Assembly: GCA_001780825.1 (NCBI GenBank) | Contig: MFIX01000155.1 | Coordinates: forward strand, 12,861 to 25,937 | Length of the DNA: 13,077 nt | Direction: 5' to 3' | Source of the DNA: Candidatus Glassbacteria bacterium RIFCSPLOWO2_12_FULL_58_11 | GTDB taxonomy: Bacteria; Gemmatimonadota; Glassbacteria; GWA2-58-10 | Part shown: positions 5,151-12,087 of the stretch, one piece after another | Numbering within the stretch: the stretch's first letter is position 1 | How the letters are laid out: every line of letters starts with the position of its first letter | Notes under the pieces: generated by a model | Databases searched by the model: none | What the model saw: only the letters and a program-made list of their open reading frames with translations | What the model was told of the DNA's origin: nothing | Program-made: the position numbers and the translations under genes

Positions 5151-7526
5151 ATGAGATTTACCCGACCAATACATTCCTGCATAACTTTAGCGTTTATACT
5201 TTACCTGCTTGTCGGCCCGGCGAGCCTCAGGGCGCGCTACCTGGAGGATTTTGATCGCAACGGCAGCGTGAATGTGGCCGATGTTCTCGCGCTGCTCCAC
5301 CGGGCGCTGGAAAACGCTCAGGACCCGGCGCTGGATTTCGATGGGGATGGGCGCTACTCGATCCGGGATGCGATTGCCCTGCTGGTGAACATTACCGGCG
5401 GGAAGATTAGCGAGGTGGCGGATCTTCCCGGGGATGCCGCGCACCGGGAGCTTTCCGCCGGGGAAATTCCGGTCCGCGGTCCGGGCAGCTATGCCCAGGA
5501 GGGCGCGACCTACGTGCTCACCCGCGATATCTCCAGCCCGCGGAGCGCAATTTTCCTTGGGAATAATGTCACCCTGGACTTAAACGGCTATACGCTAGGC
5601 TACGCCGATACGCTCTACGAGCACGTGCCGAACTACGGCTTCGAGGAGGGCCTGGCCGGCTGGGATCTCACCAATGCCCCCGGCGCGCTGGTCCAGGAAA
5701 CCGCTCAGGTCCAGACCTTCATCGGGGAAAAGATTCTTTCCCTACCCAGCGGCCAGGAGATCGCCTCGGCGTATATCGACTTGCCGGTGGCGAACCGCGC
5801 ATACTATGCGATGTGCGGCGTGGCCCGGCAGGAGATGGCGGTGACGATCAATGTGGATGACGAGCAGGGCAAGCCGGTGTACTGCCAGTTCGTATTCGGT
5901 ACCAATATCCGGCAGACCTGCCCCGAGGTGGCCCGCTCGCCCATGCTCGGCGGCGGATTTGTTTTTGCCCTCCTGCACGGCCTGCCGGCCGGCCGCTACC
6001 GCATCCGGGTCAAAGCCGAGAACAGCAACTGCCTGATCGACGAGGTTGATATCCGGCCGGCCCTGGATGTGGGCGTTGGCGTGGTGGGCAGTACCTATCC
6101 CTGGGCCTATTACAAGTCCATTATCGACGGTGACTATACCGCGTTTTTCGATTACACCGAGCCGGGCACCTGGTCCACCCCTTTGCCGGATATCCCCCAG
6201 GTCAGCGGCAGCTGCACGGTGACTGTCCGCAACGGCGTGATCCGCAGCGGCGCGCTCGGTGTGCGCTCCTGGGGCCTGCAATCAACGGCGGAAGAGGTCG
6301 GTATCGTGCTGGACAATGTCCGCTTCGAAGCCGCCGGGATCAACACCAATGCAGTGGATGTTCCGCAGGCCGTGATCACCAATTGCCGCTTCGAGCTCGA
6401 CAGCCCCTTCATCATCAACCGTCACCGGGTGGGCGACCAGCCGGTCTACCTGCGCGGCGACCGTCCTGCGGAGGTTGCCAACTGCCAGTTTATCGGCGGC
6501 CAGGGCTGTCTCACCCTCGGCGCGGACAACTCGCTGGTCCACGACAACCTGTTTGTCAACGATCAGATGGTAACCAACCACTACAGCATCAATGTCGGCG
6601 GCCGGGGCATCCGGATATTCAACAACCGCTTCGAGCCGCGCACCGGCTCCGGCATCCTGATCGGCGGTTCAGATGGGATCGAGGTGTATGGCAATGTGTT
6701 CCGTATCAGCACCTCTCCGCCGACCTGCGAGTACGGCTTCGAGGAGTACAGTGTCAATGCGGTGCGGATTACCGACTACAACCGCGCTCCGGGCGAGGAG
6801 GGCACGGCGAAAAACAACCGGGTCCACGACAACGAGATCTATATCACGGCCCGGGATTATCCCGAGCGGCGGAGCTATATACCGTTGGTCAATGCGGATT
6901 TTTTGAGCGTGGGCGGAGGCACGAATTATTTTTACGCAAACAAGGTGGTGATTGAGCATCTCGATCCGCTTTCCAAGGCTGTGGCCTCCGCTTTCTATGT
7001 GGGCGGCTCGGACAACGGCGGCCAGTGGTACGGCAACACGGTCACCTCGAATGTCACTCCGGTCTGGATCGCCACCACTTACGGTTCGGCCTCGCAGGCG
7101 ATAATTTCCGGGAACACCTTTATTAAAGCGGATAACGCGTCAGAAAACTATGCCACGGCACGGCTGGGCTACTGGTCCGCCGAGGCGGATAACATCGAAT
7201 TCCGCTCCAACACCTGCGAGGGCGCGGATTTCTCGGTCGAGACCGCCGAGGGAAACCAGAGCTATAAGGTGTACTGGACGCTCACGGTCCGGCTGAACGA
7301 CTCCGCCGGTCAGCCTGTGGCTTCGGCCGAGGTGGTGGTAAACGACAGGACCGGAGCCGAGGTTCTGCGCAAAAATACGGATACGGAGGGCAAAGTAAGC
7401 GCCGAGCTTTTGGAGTACGAGTTTTCCGCCGGAGCCAAAAGCTATAGCTCGCCCTATACAGTCAAGGCGGTCGGCCTGGAGAAAAGCGTGACTCTCGACC
7501 GGAACCTCGAAATTACGCTCCCGTAA
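5151..7526 (+). CDS. Secreted right-handed parallel beta-helix protein with N-terminal dockerin-like module
   Basis: The ATG at 5151 gives 791 residues with a clear signal peptide (hydrophobic core 11-23, cleavage near residue 28); the open frame from TTG at 5061 would bury it. Just after the leader are two dockerin-type calcium loops: DFDRNGSVNVAD (33-44) and DFDGDGRYSIRD (62-73), with acidic or Asn residues at positions 1, 3, 5 and 12. A beta-helix begins near 107 (NVTLDLNGYTLGY) and is interrupted at about 161-304 by a jelly-roll-like insert starting NYGFEEGLAGWDL, similar to CBM4/9-type binding modules. The helix resumes to about 700 with NN-R/F and GN-x-F repeats (for example IRIFNNRFEP). 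The C-terminus (706-791) resembles a carboxypeptidase-regulatory or Ig-like domain. It probably binds or cleaves a polysaccharide outside the cell. No catalytic residues were identified, so the activity is open. Confidence 0.82.
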   Translation: MRFTRPIHSCITLAFILYLLVGPASLRARYLEDFDRNGSVNVADVLALLHRALENAQDPALDFDGDGRYSIRDAIALLVNITGGKISEVADLPGDAAHRELSAGEIPVRGPGSYAQEGATYVLTRDISSPRSAIFLGNNVTLDLNGYTLGYADTLYEHVPNYGFEEGLAGWDLTNAPGALVQETAQVQTFIGEKILSLPSGQEIASAYIDLPVANRAYYAMCGVARQEMAVTINVDDEQGKPVYCQFVFGTNIRQTCPEVARSPMLGGGFVFALLHGLPAGRYRIRVKAENSNCLIDEVDIRPALDVGVGVVGSTYPWAYYKSIIDGDYTAFFDYTEPGTWSTPLPDIPQVSGSCTVTVRNGVIRSGALGVRSWGLQSTAEEVGIVLDNVRFEAAGINTNAVDVPQAVITNCRFELDSPFIINRHRVGDQPVYLRGDRPAEVANCQFIGGQGCLTLGADNSLVHDNLFVNDQMVTNHYSINVGGRGIRIFNNRFEPRTGSGILIGGSDGIEVYGNVFRISTSPPTCEYGFEEYSVNAVRITDYNRAPGEEGTAKNNRVHDNEIYITARDYPERRSYIPLVNADFLSVGGGTNYFYANKVVIEHLDPLSKAVASAFYVGGSDNGGQWYGNTVTSNVTPVWIATTYGSASQAIISGNTFIKADNASENYATARLGYWSAEADNIEFRSNTCEGADFSVETAEGNQSYKVYWTLTVRLNDSAGQPVASAEVVVNDRTGAEVLRKNTDTEGKVSAELLEYEFSAGAKSYSSPYTVKAVGLEKSVTLDRNLEITLP

Positions 7527-7585
7527 GGATAAAATTCCCCCTCTCGCGGCACTTAATGTATATTTCCAAAAAACGGGAGGAGAAA

Positions 7586-8212
7586 ATGGAAAAGCGACCG
7601 ATGATATTGAGCCTGCTGCTTGCTGCTGCCGCATTATACGCAAGTCCGGCATTCGCCGGGGACCCGGCCGCGGACAGCCTGCGCCCGGGAGTGCTGCTCC
7701 TTTACAGCTCGGGGGAACCCTTGATGACGATCAGCGATATCAAGGGCCCGGAACAACTGGAAGGGATTACCCAGCCGACACCGGTGGAGATGAATACCCG
7801 GGTTGCCGCCGGGCGGATAAAAGAGTACCTGGAAAAGCAGGGTGTGGCGGTGGTCCTGAAGCCGGTCCAGGAGGCGACCGATTGGCGCGAGGTCATGCAG
7901 TATAAGACAATCGTGATCGGCAGCGCCACCCGCTTCTGGAATGTCACCTGGGAGACCAAGCGCTTTTTTGATGACCTGTTCCTGCGGATCTATGTCCGCG
8001 AGGGGAAGGCCAAAGGCAAGCTGTTCGCCATTTTCACCACCACGGAGATCGAGCCCAGCGGGGAGCGCACTCTGGCCGCGATGGAATCGACAATCACCGA
8101 CTGCGGCGGGAACATCGGACTGCGCATGATCCTGCACCGGGAGCTGTCGCTCGAAAAGGCGCGCGCCGAGATCGACAAGTTCAGCACCGCCCTGGCGATT
8201 CTCGCCCGTTAG
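7586..8212 (+). CDS. Exported flavodoxin-fold protein (flavodoxin/WrbA-like)
   Basis: The ATG at 7586 is preceded by GGGAGGAG and gives 208 residues; an earlier in-frame ATG at 7556 has no ribosome site and would mask the signal peptide. The leader runs to SPAFA|GDP (cleavage near 24). The mature part has flavodoxin features: a first strand GVLLLYSSG (35-43), the segment TIVIGSATRFWNVTWETKRFFDDLF (108-131), which resembles the IGSPTYFGN-x-KAFLD region, and KGKLFAIFTTTE as the next strand and loop. The usual TxTGxT phosphate loop after strand one is not present; instead there are about 28 extra residues before TPVEMNTRVAAGRI. FMN binding is therefore uncertain. Export of a flavodoxin-like domain is uncommon. 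It lies 59 bases after the beta-helix gene on the same strand and may share its transcript. Confidence 0.75.
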   Translation: MEKRPMILSLLLAAAALYASPAFAGDPAADSLRPGVLLLYSSGEPLMTISDIKGPEQLEGITQPTPVEMNTRVAAGRIKEYLEKQGVAVVLKPVQEATDWREVMQYKTIVIGSATRFWNVTWETKRFFDDLFLRIYVREGKAKGKLFAIFTTTEIEPSGERTLAAMESTITDCGGNIGLRMILHRELSLEKARAEIDKFSTALAILAR

Positions 8213-8235
8213 TCTCGGCAAATTGAGTAATGCGG

Positions 8236-8264
8236 TTGACCGCCGGCAGCCAGGCTGGTACTTT
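8236..8264 (+). promoter_or_regulatory. Candidate promoter of thrH
   Basis: TTGACC (8236-8241, five of six to consensus) and TACTTT (8259-8264, three of six) are 17 bases apart, about 80 bases before the thrH start. The weak -10 makes this tentative. Confidence 0.35.
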
Positions 8265-8346
8265 ATAGCGCCCCGCCGGGAATAGCCAGCGCCAGTAAAC
8301 GTACAAAACAATAACATACAAAAGAGTTAAAAGGAGCGTAACCTCA

Positions 8347-8952
8347 ATGCCGTCAGTAACTTGTCTCGATCTTGAAGGAGTGCTTACCCCCGAAGTCTGG
8401 ATCAGCGTGGCCGAGAAAACGGGTATCGAAAAGCTGCGGCTGACCACCCGGGATATCAGCGACTATGATGAGCTGATGCGGATGCGGCTGGGTCTGCTTG
8501 ACCAGAACGGGCTGAAACTGGCTGATATCCAGGCGGTGATTCGTACGCTCGAACCTTTGGAGGGAGCGAAAGAGTTTCTCGACCGCCTGCGCAGTCTCTG
8601 CCAGGTGATTATTCTCTCGGACACCTATTACGAGTTTGCCGGCCCGTTGATGGAGATGCTCGGCCGGCCTGTCCTTTTCTGCAACAGCCTGGTAATCGAC
8701 GCCGCGGGTCGCGTGGCCGATTACCGCCTGCGCCAGAAAGACGGCAAGCGCATGGCGGTCAAAGCCCTGCACTCGCTCAAGTTCAAGGTAGTCGCCGCCG
8801 GGGATTCTTACAATGACACCGCCATGCTGGGCGAGGCCGACGCGGGTATCCTGTTCCAGCCCCCGGACAAGGTGATCTCCCAGTTCCCGCAGTTCCCGGT
8901 GACCCGGACTTATGTGGAGCTGCTCTCCGAAATTGAAAAGAACCTGGATTGA
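8347..8952 (+). CDS. thrH: ThrH: phosphoserine phosphatase / phosphoserine:homoserine phosphotransferase
   Basis: This 201-residue cytoplasmic HAD enzyme closely follows Pseudomonas ThrH, which removes the phosphate of phosphoserine and can transfer it to homoserine, linking serine and threonine synthesis. Visible HAD motifs: motif I DLEGV with nucleophile Asp8 and Glu10 (DxE, as in ThrH, rather than DxD), motif II Ser91 in ILSDT, motif III lysine near 131-134 (RQKDGKR), and motif IV GDSYND with Asp153 and Asp157. The cap segments EKTGI, TTRDI and GLKLADIQ also match. The length is near the 205 residues of the Pseudomonas enzyme. AGGAG lies about ten bases before the ATG. A candidate promoter sits in the 134-base gap after the flavodoxin-like gene, so it is probably transcribed separately. 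Confidence 0.9.
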   Translation: MPSVTCLDLEGVLTPEVWISVAEKTGIEKLRLTTRDISDYDELMRMRLGLLDQNGLKLADIQAVIRTLEPLEGAKEFLDRLRSLCQVIILSDTYYEFAGPLMEMLGRPVLFCNSLVIDAAGRVADYRLRQKDGKRMAVKALHSLKFKVVAAGDSYNDTAMLGEADAGILFQPPDKVISQFPQFPVTRTYVELLSEIEKNLD

Positions 8953-8975
8953 ATTTTTTATGTAATAAGACGTAG

Positions 8976-9001
8976 GGCTGGATAGTCCTCAGCCTGGTTT
9001 T
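8976..9001 (+). terminator. Weak candidate terminator of thrH
   Basis: GGCTG (8976-8980) pairs with CAGCC (8990-8994) around nine bases, followed by TGGTTTT. The stem is short and the T-run brief, so this is tentative. It lies 24 bases after the thrH stop. Confidence 0.35.
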
Positions 9002-9039
9002 AGCCGTCATAATTCACAGAAAATTTTCCGTTCCCGATT

Positions 9040-9072
9040 TTGTAGCGGCGGCCCCCCGTGGCCGCCCGACAA
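9040..9072. repeat. GTAGCGGC-head palindromic element
   Basis: Outer TTGT (9040-9043) pairs with ACAA (9069-9072) and inner GGCGGCC (9047-9053) with GGCCGCC (9060-9066) around a CCCCGT loop. Its head is one base from the GTAGGGGC head of the elements near 10598 and 12051, so it probably belongs to the same dispersed family. Confidence 0.6.
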
Positions 9073-9095
9073 CCATTGAATATATTCCAGGCAAA

Positions 9096-9122
9096 GGGCA
9101 GGCGCAGGGGCCTGCCCCTACA
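9096..9122 (-). repeat. GTAGGGGC-head palindromic element
   Basis: GGGCAGG (9096-9102) pairs perfectly with CCTGCCC (9111-9117). On the minus strand it begins CTGTAGGGGCAGG, giving it the same GTAGGGGC head as the elements downstream of the oxidoreductase genes. It lies between thrH and the first oxidoreductase. Confidence 0.65.
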
Positions 9123-9200
9123 GGTTTTGGTCCATTTTGTGAATTAGTCAGGTTAAAATAAGAATTATTTGGAGGCAACCGTAAACAAGAGGGAATTACA

Positions 9201-10478
9201 ATGAAAGAAAAAGAAAATCCGGAAAAACTTTCGCGGCGGGACTTCTTAAAGAAGAGTTCCTCGGTGGTGGCCGCCTCGGCGGTCGGTGCGGCGGCGATGG
9301 CTGCCCCGGCCATTCTCAGGGCCCAGAACATCAACAGCAAGCTCAATGTAGGCATGATCGGCCCGGGCAGCCGCGGCTGTTCGATCATCCGGGCGACCAA
9401 AGATTTTCAGGAAGCCCGGTTCACCGACCTCTGCGAAACTTACCCGCCTAATCTGGAAGAGGCCAGGAACCTGGCCGGCAACCCCGCCGTGCGCACCTGG
9501 ACCGACTGGGAGAAAATGCTCGGGCAGAAGGACCTGGATGCGGTCATTATCGCCACTCCACTCTACCTTCACGTTCCGATGAGTATCGCTGCCCTGGAGG
9601 CGGGCAAGCACGTGTTCAGCGAGAAGAGCATGGGCCTGAACATGAAACAGTGTAACGCCATGCTGGCCGCGGCCCAAAAGCACAGCGACAAGGTCTACCT
9701 GGTCGGCTACCAGAGCCGCCTGAACGACTCGCTCAAGATGGTCAAGAAGCTGGTGCAGGACGGCTCGTTCGGCAAGATCACCCAGTTCTATTGCCATTTC
9801 GACCGCAACCAGTCCTGGCGCCGCAACGATGTCCCTCCGGAATGGGACCGCCTGCTCAACTGGCGGCTCTATACCGAATATTGCGGCGGCCTGCTCACCG
9901 AGGTAGTGACCCACGAGATCGACCAGGTCATGGACATACTCGGGGGAATGCCGGTCAACGCTTCATTTTACGGCAAAATCATGGTTTACAAGGATGGCCG
10001 GGAAAACCACGACAGTATCATGGGCACCTGGGAGATGGAGGATGGCGTCCTGGTTGTAGGCACGGGTCACCTTTCCAACAGCAGCCGGGGCTCGGGCTGG
10101 ACCATGTTGGGCACGCACGGCACGGGGGAGGGTTACGGCGGAACGCTCAAGCTCTACTGGGAGAAACAGGCCCGTCACCTCGACACCCTGGGGATCAAGC
10201 ACAAGTTCACCCAGGTCCAGCTCGGCCAGTCGCTCAAGGAGAGCGAGAACCCCAATACCACGCCGGCCAAGGAGATCACCTTCGAAGTGGATGCCGATTA
10301 CGACAAGGCCACGGCGCGGGAGATCAGGCATTTTTACGACTGTATTCTCAACGGCACTAAACCGGTCATGGATGCGGTAAGCTGCCGCAACACCTCGATC
10401 GCGGCCTTGATGGCCTACCATTCCTCGATGGACGGCGGCCGCCAGTGGACCCGTCAGCAGGTCGAGGCCCTGGGGTAA
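9201..10478 (+). CDS. Tat-exported Gfo/Idh/MocA-family oxidoreductase, paralog 1
   Basis: This 425-residue protein starts with a twin-arginine leader, SRRDFLK at 11-17, then an Ala-rich core ending AILRAQ (37-42). It should be folded with its cofactor in the cytoplasm and exported to the periplasm. The NAD(P)-binding Rossmann motif is GPGSRG (54-59). ATPLYLH (118-124) and EKSMG with Lys142 mark the family active site, where most members have EKP instead of EKS. His238 in VVTHEID is the likely catalytic histidine. The C-terminal domain runs from about 150 to 425. Such enzymes oxidise or reduce sugars, inositols or sugar derivatives, and some (GH109-like) cleave glycosides with a bound NAD; which applies here cannot be told. 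GAGG lies nine bases before the ATG. It is followed by a close paralog in the same orientation. Confidence 0.88.
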   Translation: MKEKENPEKLSRRDFLKKSSSVVAASAVGAAAMAAPAILRAQNINSKLNVGMIGPGSRGCSIIRATKDFQEARFTDLCETYPPNLEEARNLAGNPAVRTWTDWEKMLGQKDLDAVIIATPLYLHVPMSIAALEAGKHVFSEKSMGLNMKQCNAMLAAAQKHSDKVYLVGYQSRLNDSLKMVKKLVQDGSFGKITQFYCHFDRNQSWRRNDVPPEWDRLLNWRLYTEYCGGLLTEVVTHEIDQVMDILGGMPVNASFYGKIMVYKDGRENHDSIMGTWEMEDGVLVVGTGHLSNSSRGSGWTMLGTHGTGEGYGGTLKLYWEKQARHLDTLGIKHKFTQVQLGQSLKESENPNTTPAKEITFEVDADYDKATAREIRHFYDCILNGTKPVMDAVSCRNTSIAALMAYHSSMDGGRQWTRQQVEALG

Positions 10479-10508
10479 TGTCAGCAAAGCAGCGGCTGCG
10501 ATTTTTAT

Positions 10509-10536
10509 GCAGGGGTGGTTCGCGAACCGCCCCTGC
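10509..10536 (+). repeat. Near-perfect 28-base palindrome after oxidoreductase paralog 1
   Basis: It starts GCAGGGGTGG, has GGTTCGCGAACC in the centre and ends CCCCTGC, with one T/G pair that would be a G-U wobble in RNA. It lies 30 bases after the stop of paralog 1. It is the sister of the element after paralog 2 (12051-12078), sharing centre and arms. No T-run follows directly, so termination here would be weak. Confidence 0.75.
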
Positions 10537-10597
10537 AATAAATCGAAATAGTTTTTTTAGAAGCTTGATCTGAGGCATGCGGTCAGAGGTTGGGTAG

Positions 10598-10626
10598 GGG
10601 CGACCCCGATAAGATCGGGGTCGCCC
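10598..10626. repeat. 13-bp-stem inverted repeat with GTAGGGGC head
   Basis: The left arm begins GGGCGACCCC (10598) and pairs over 13 bases with the right arm ending GGGGTCGCCC (10626), with AAG as the loop. The preceding bases extend the head to GGTAGGGGC, as in the other elements of this family. No coding role seen. Confidence 0.75.
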
Positions 10627-10660
10627 ATCTTACACACCCCGTCCCGGCAAGCCGTGGACA

Positions 10661-10676
10661 CCCCTCTCGAGAGGGG
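10661..10676. repeat. Perfect 16-base palindrome
   Basis: CCCCTCTCGAGAGGGG is a perfect palindrome, preceded by ACACACCCCGTCCCGG-type sequence. Elements with this CACCCCTCTCGAGAGGGG look recur in environmental genomes, so it is taken as a dispersed repeat rather than an operator. Confidence 0.6.
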
Positions 10677-10713
10677 AATGGAAAATCCAAACCGGCCACT
10701 TAAAAATCAGACA

Positions 10714-10733
10714 CCTCGCAGCTTGCTGCGGGG
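10714..10733. repeat. Short hairpin just before oxidoreductase paralog 2
   Basis: CCTCGCAGC pairs with GCTGCGGGG around a TT loop, with one T/G pair. It ends about 21 bases before the ATG of paralog 2 and close to its ribosome site (GAGG at 10744-10747), so it could affect translation of that gene. The string CCTCGCAGCTTG also occurs at 2648-2659. Confidence 0.5.
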
Positions 10734-10754
10734 GAGTTTAATCGAGGTAAAGCG

Positions 10755-12026
10755 ATGGATAACTCAAAAGAAACACCGAAAGTCAGCCGGAGAGAATTTA
10801 TCAAAAAAGGCTCCTCGCTGGCCGCAGCCTCGGGGCTGGTTTCCCTGGCCGCGCCGGCGATTCTCAGCTCCCGGAGCCCGAACGGCCGGATCAGCCTGGG
10901 TTTCCTGGGCACGGGCAGCCGGGCCTGCGAGATCCTGCGCAGTATTACCGGCTATCCGGAGACATTCGTAACGGATGTCTGCGATATCTACCCGCCGAAC
11001 CTGGAAGAGGGAGCCAAACTTTCGCTCAACGACAAGGTCCGCAAGCACGAGAAATGGGAGAAGGTGCTGGAGCAGAAAGATGTCGATGCGGTAGTGGTGG
11101 CCACTCCGCTCTATCTCCATGTGCCGATGAGCGTCGCCGCCCTGGAAGCCGGCAAGCACGTTTACAGCGAAAAGAGCATGGGCCGGACCATGAAAGAGTG
11201 CAACGAGATGCTCGCCTCGGCGCAAAAGCACGGCGACCTGGTCTATCTGGTGGGCTACCAGAGCCGGCTCAACGAGTCGCTGAAAGTAACCAAGGACCTG
11301 GTCAATCAGGGCTCGTTCGGCAAGATCACCCAGTTCTATGTCCATTTCGACCGTAACCAGACCTGGAAGCGAGTCGATGTGGGGCCGGAATGGGACCGTC
11401 AGCTCAACTGGCGGCTCTACTCCGAGTACTGCGACGGCCTGCTGACCGAGGTGGTGACCCACGAAATCGACATGGTCATGGAAGTGCTGGGCACCCTGCC
11501 GGTGAGCGCCTCGTTCTACGGCAAGATCCTGGTCTATCAGGATGGTCGCGAAAACCACGACAGTGTCATGGGGACCTGGGAAATGGAGGATGGAGTGCTG
11601 GGTGTCGGCACGGCCCACCTTTCGAACGCCAGCCAGGGCGTGGGCTGGTCCCTGCTGGGCACGCACGGAACCGTGGCCAGCTCCGGCGGCGGACTCAAGC
11701 TTTACTGGGAGAAAGAGGCCCGTCATCTCGACAGCCTGGGGATCAAGCACAAGTTCACCCAGGTCCAGCTCGGCCAGTCGCTCAAAGAGAGCGAAAGCCC
11801 CAACACCACGCCGGCCAAGGTGCTTGATTTCAAGGTGGACAATGATTACGACCTGAACACCGGCCGGGCCTTCAAGCATTTCTACAACTGTATCCTGAAC
11901 GGCACGAAACCGGTGATGGATGCGGTAAGCTGCCGCAGGACTTCGATCGCCGCGCTGATGGCCTACCACTCCTCGATAAACGGCGGGCGGCTGTTCACCC
12001 GTCAGGAAATCGAGGCGATGGGGTAG
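10755..12026 (+). CDS. Tat-exported Gfo/Idh/MocA-family oxidoreductase, paralog 2
   Basis: This 423-residue protein is a close relative of the upstream one, by eye about 70% identical over the full length. It carries SRREFIK (11-17) as the Tat motif and a leader ending near SLAAPAILSS. The NAD(P)-binding motif is GTGSRA (52-57). The active-site region EKSMG has Lys140, and VVTHEID has His236. A 51-base stretch near its C-terminus is identical in DNA to the matching part of paralog 1. GAGG precedes the ATG by seven bases. The N-terminal third and the residue set around the cofactor differ most, so the two may differ in substrate or cofactor handling. Both keep EKS rather than the common EKP. 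Confidence 0.88.
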   Translation: MDNSKETPKVSRREFIKKGSSLAAASGLVSLAAPAILSSRSPNGRISLGFLGTGSRACEILRSITGYPETFVTDVCDIYPPNLEEGAKLSLNDKVRKHEKWEKVLEQKDVDAVVVATPLYLHVPMSVAALEAGKHVYSEKSMGRTMKECNEMLASAQKHGDLVYLVGYQSRLNESLKVTKDLVNQGSFGKITQFYVHFDRNQTWKRVDVGPEWDRQLNWRLYSEYCDGLLTEVVTHEIDMVMEVLGTLPVSASFYGKILVYQDGRENHDSVMGTWEMEDGVLGVGTAHLSNASQGVGWSLLGTHGTVASSGGGLKLYWEKEARHLDSLGIKHKFTQVQLGQSLKESESPNTTPAKVLDFKVDNDYDLNTGRAFKHFYNCILNGTKPVMDAVSCRRTSIAALMAYHSSINGGRLFTRQEIEAMG

Positions 12027-12050
12027 GGTGTTGCAGCGAAATGCCTTTGT

Positions 12051-12087
12051 GTAGGGGCGGTTCGCGAACCGCCCCTACGTTTTTTTT
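12051..12087 (+). terminator. Perfect 28-base palindrome plus T8: terminator of oxidoreductase paralog 2
   Basis: Bases 12051-12078 form a perfect palindrome starting GTAGGGGCGG with centre GGTTCGCGAACC; after one G, eight T follow (12080-12087). It sits 24 bases past the paralog 2 stop, the geometry of an intrinsic terminator on the plus strand. The T-run overlaps the stop codon of the convergent aldo/keto reductase. The minus strand has no T-run after the stem, so any effect on the reductase would be weaker. By sequence it belongs to the GTAGGGGC element family. Confidence 0.8.

Larger units (their letters stand above)
10479..10754. other. Repeat-filled spacer between the two oxidoreductase genes
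   Basis: This 276-base gap carries no credible gene. It is made largely of four short inverted repeats placed one after another (10509-10536, 10598-10626, 10661-10676, 10714-10733), each listed separately. Paralog 2 may be transcribed through it from paralog 1, or from a promoter not recognised here. Confidence 0.6.

Noticed and set aside
7556..7585. Upstream ATG for the flavodoxin-like gene
   Set aside because: It has no ribosome site, and the ATG at 7586 follows GGGAGGAG and begins a proper signal peptide.
10661..10676. Operator for a dimeric repressor of oxidoreductase paralog 2
   Set aside because: The perfect palindrome sits within a run of dispersed repeats and no promoter was recognised beside it.
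9040..10733. CRISPR array
   Set aside because: The repeats are palindromic with different sequences and irregular spacing, and no cas gene is present.
10764..11969. 401-residue open frame on the minus strand
   Set aside because: It mirrors the second Gfo/Idh/MocA gene; a similar shadow lies opposite the first, as expected from shared codon use.
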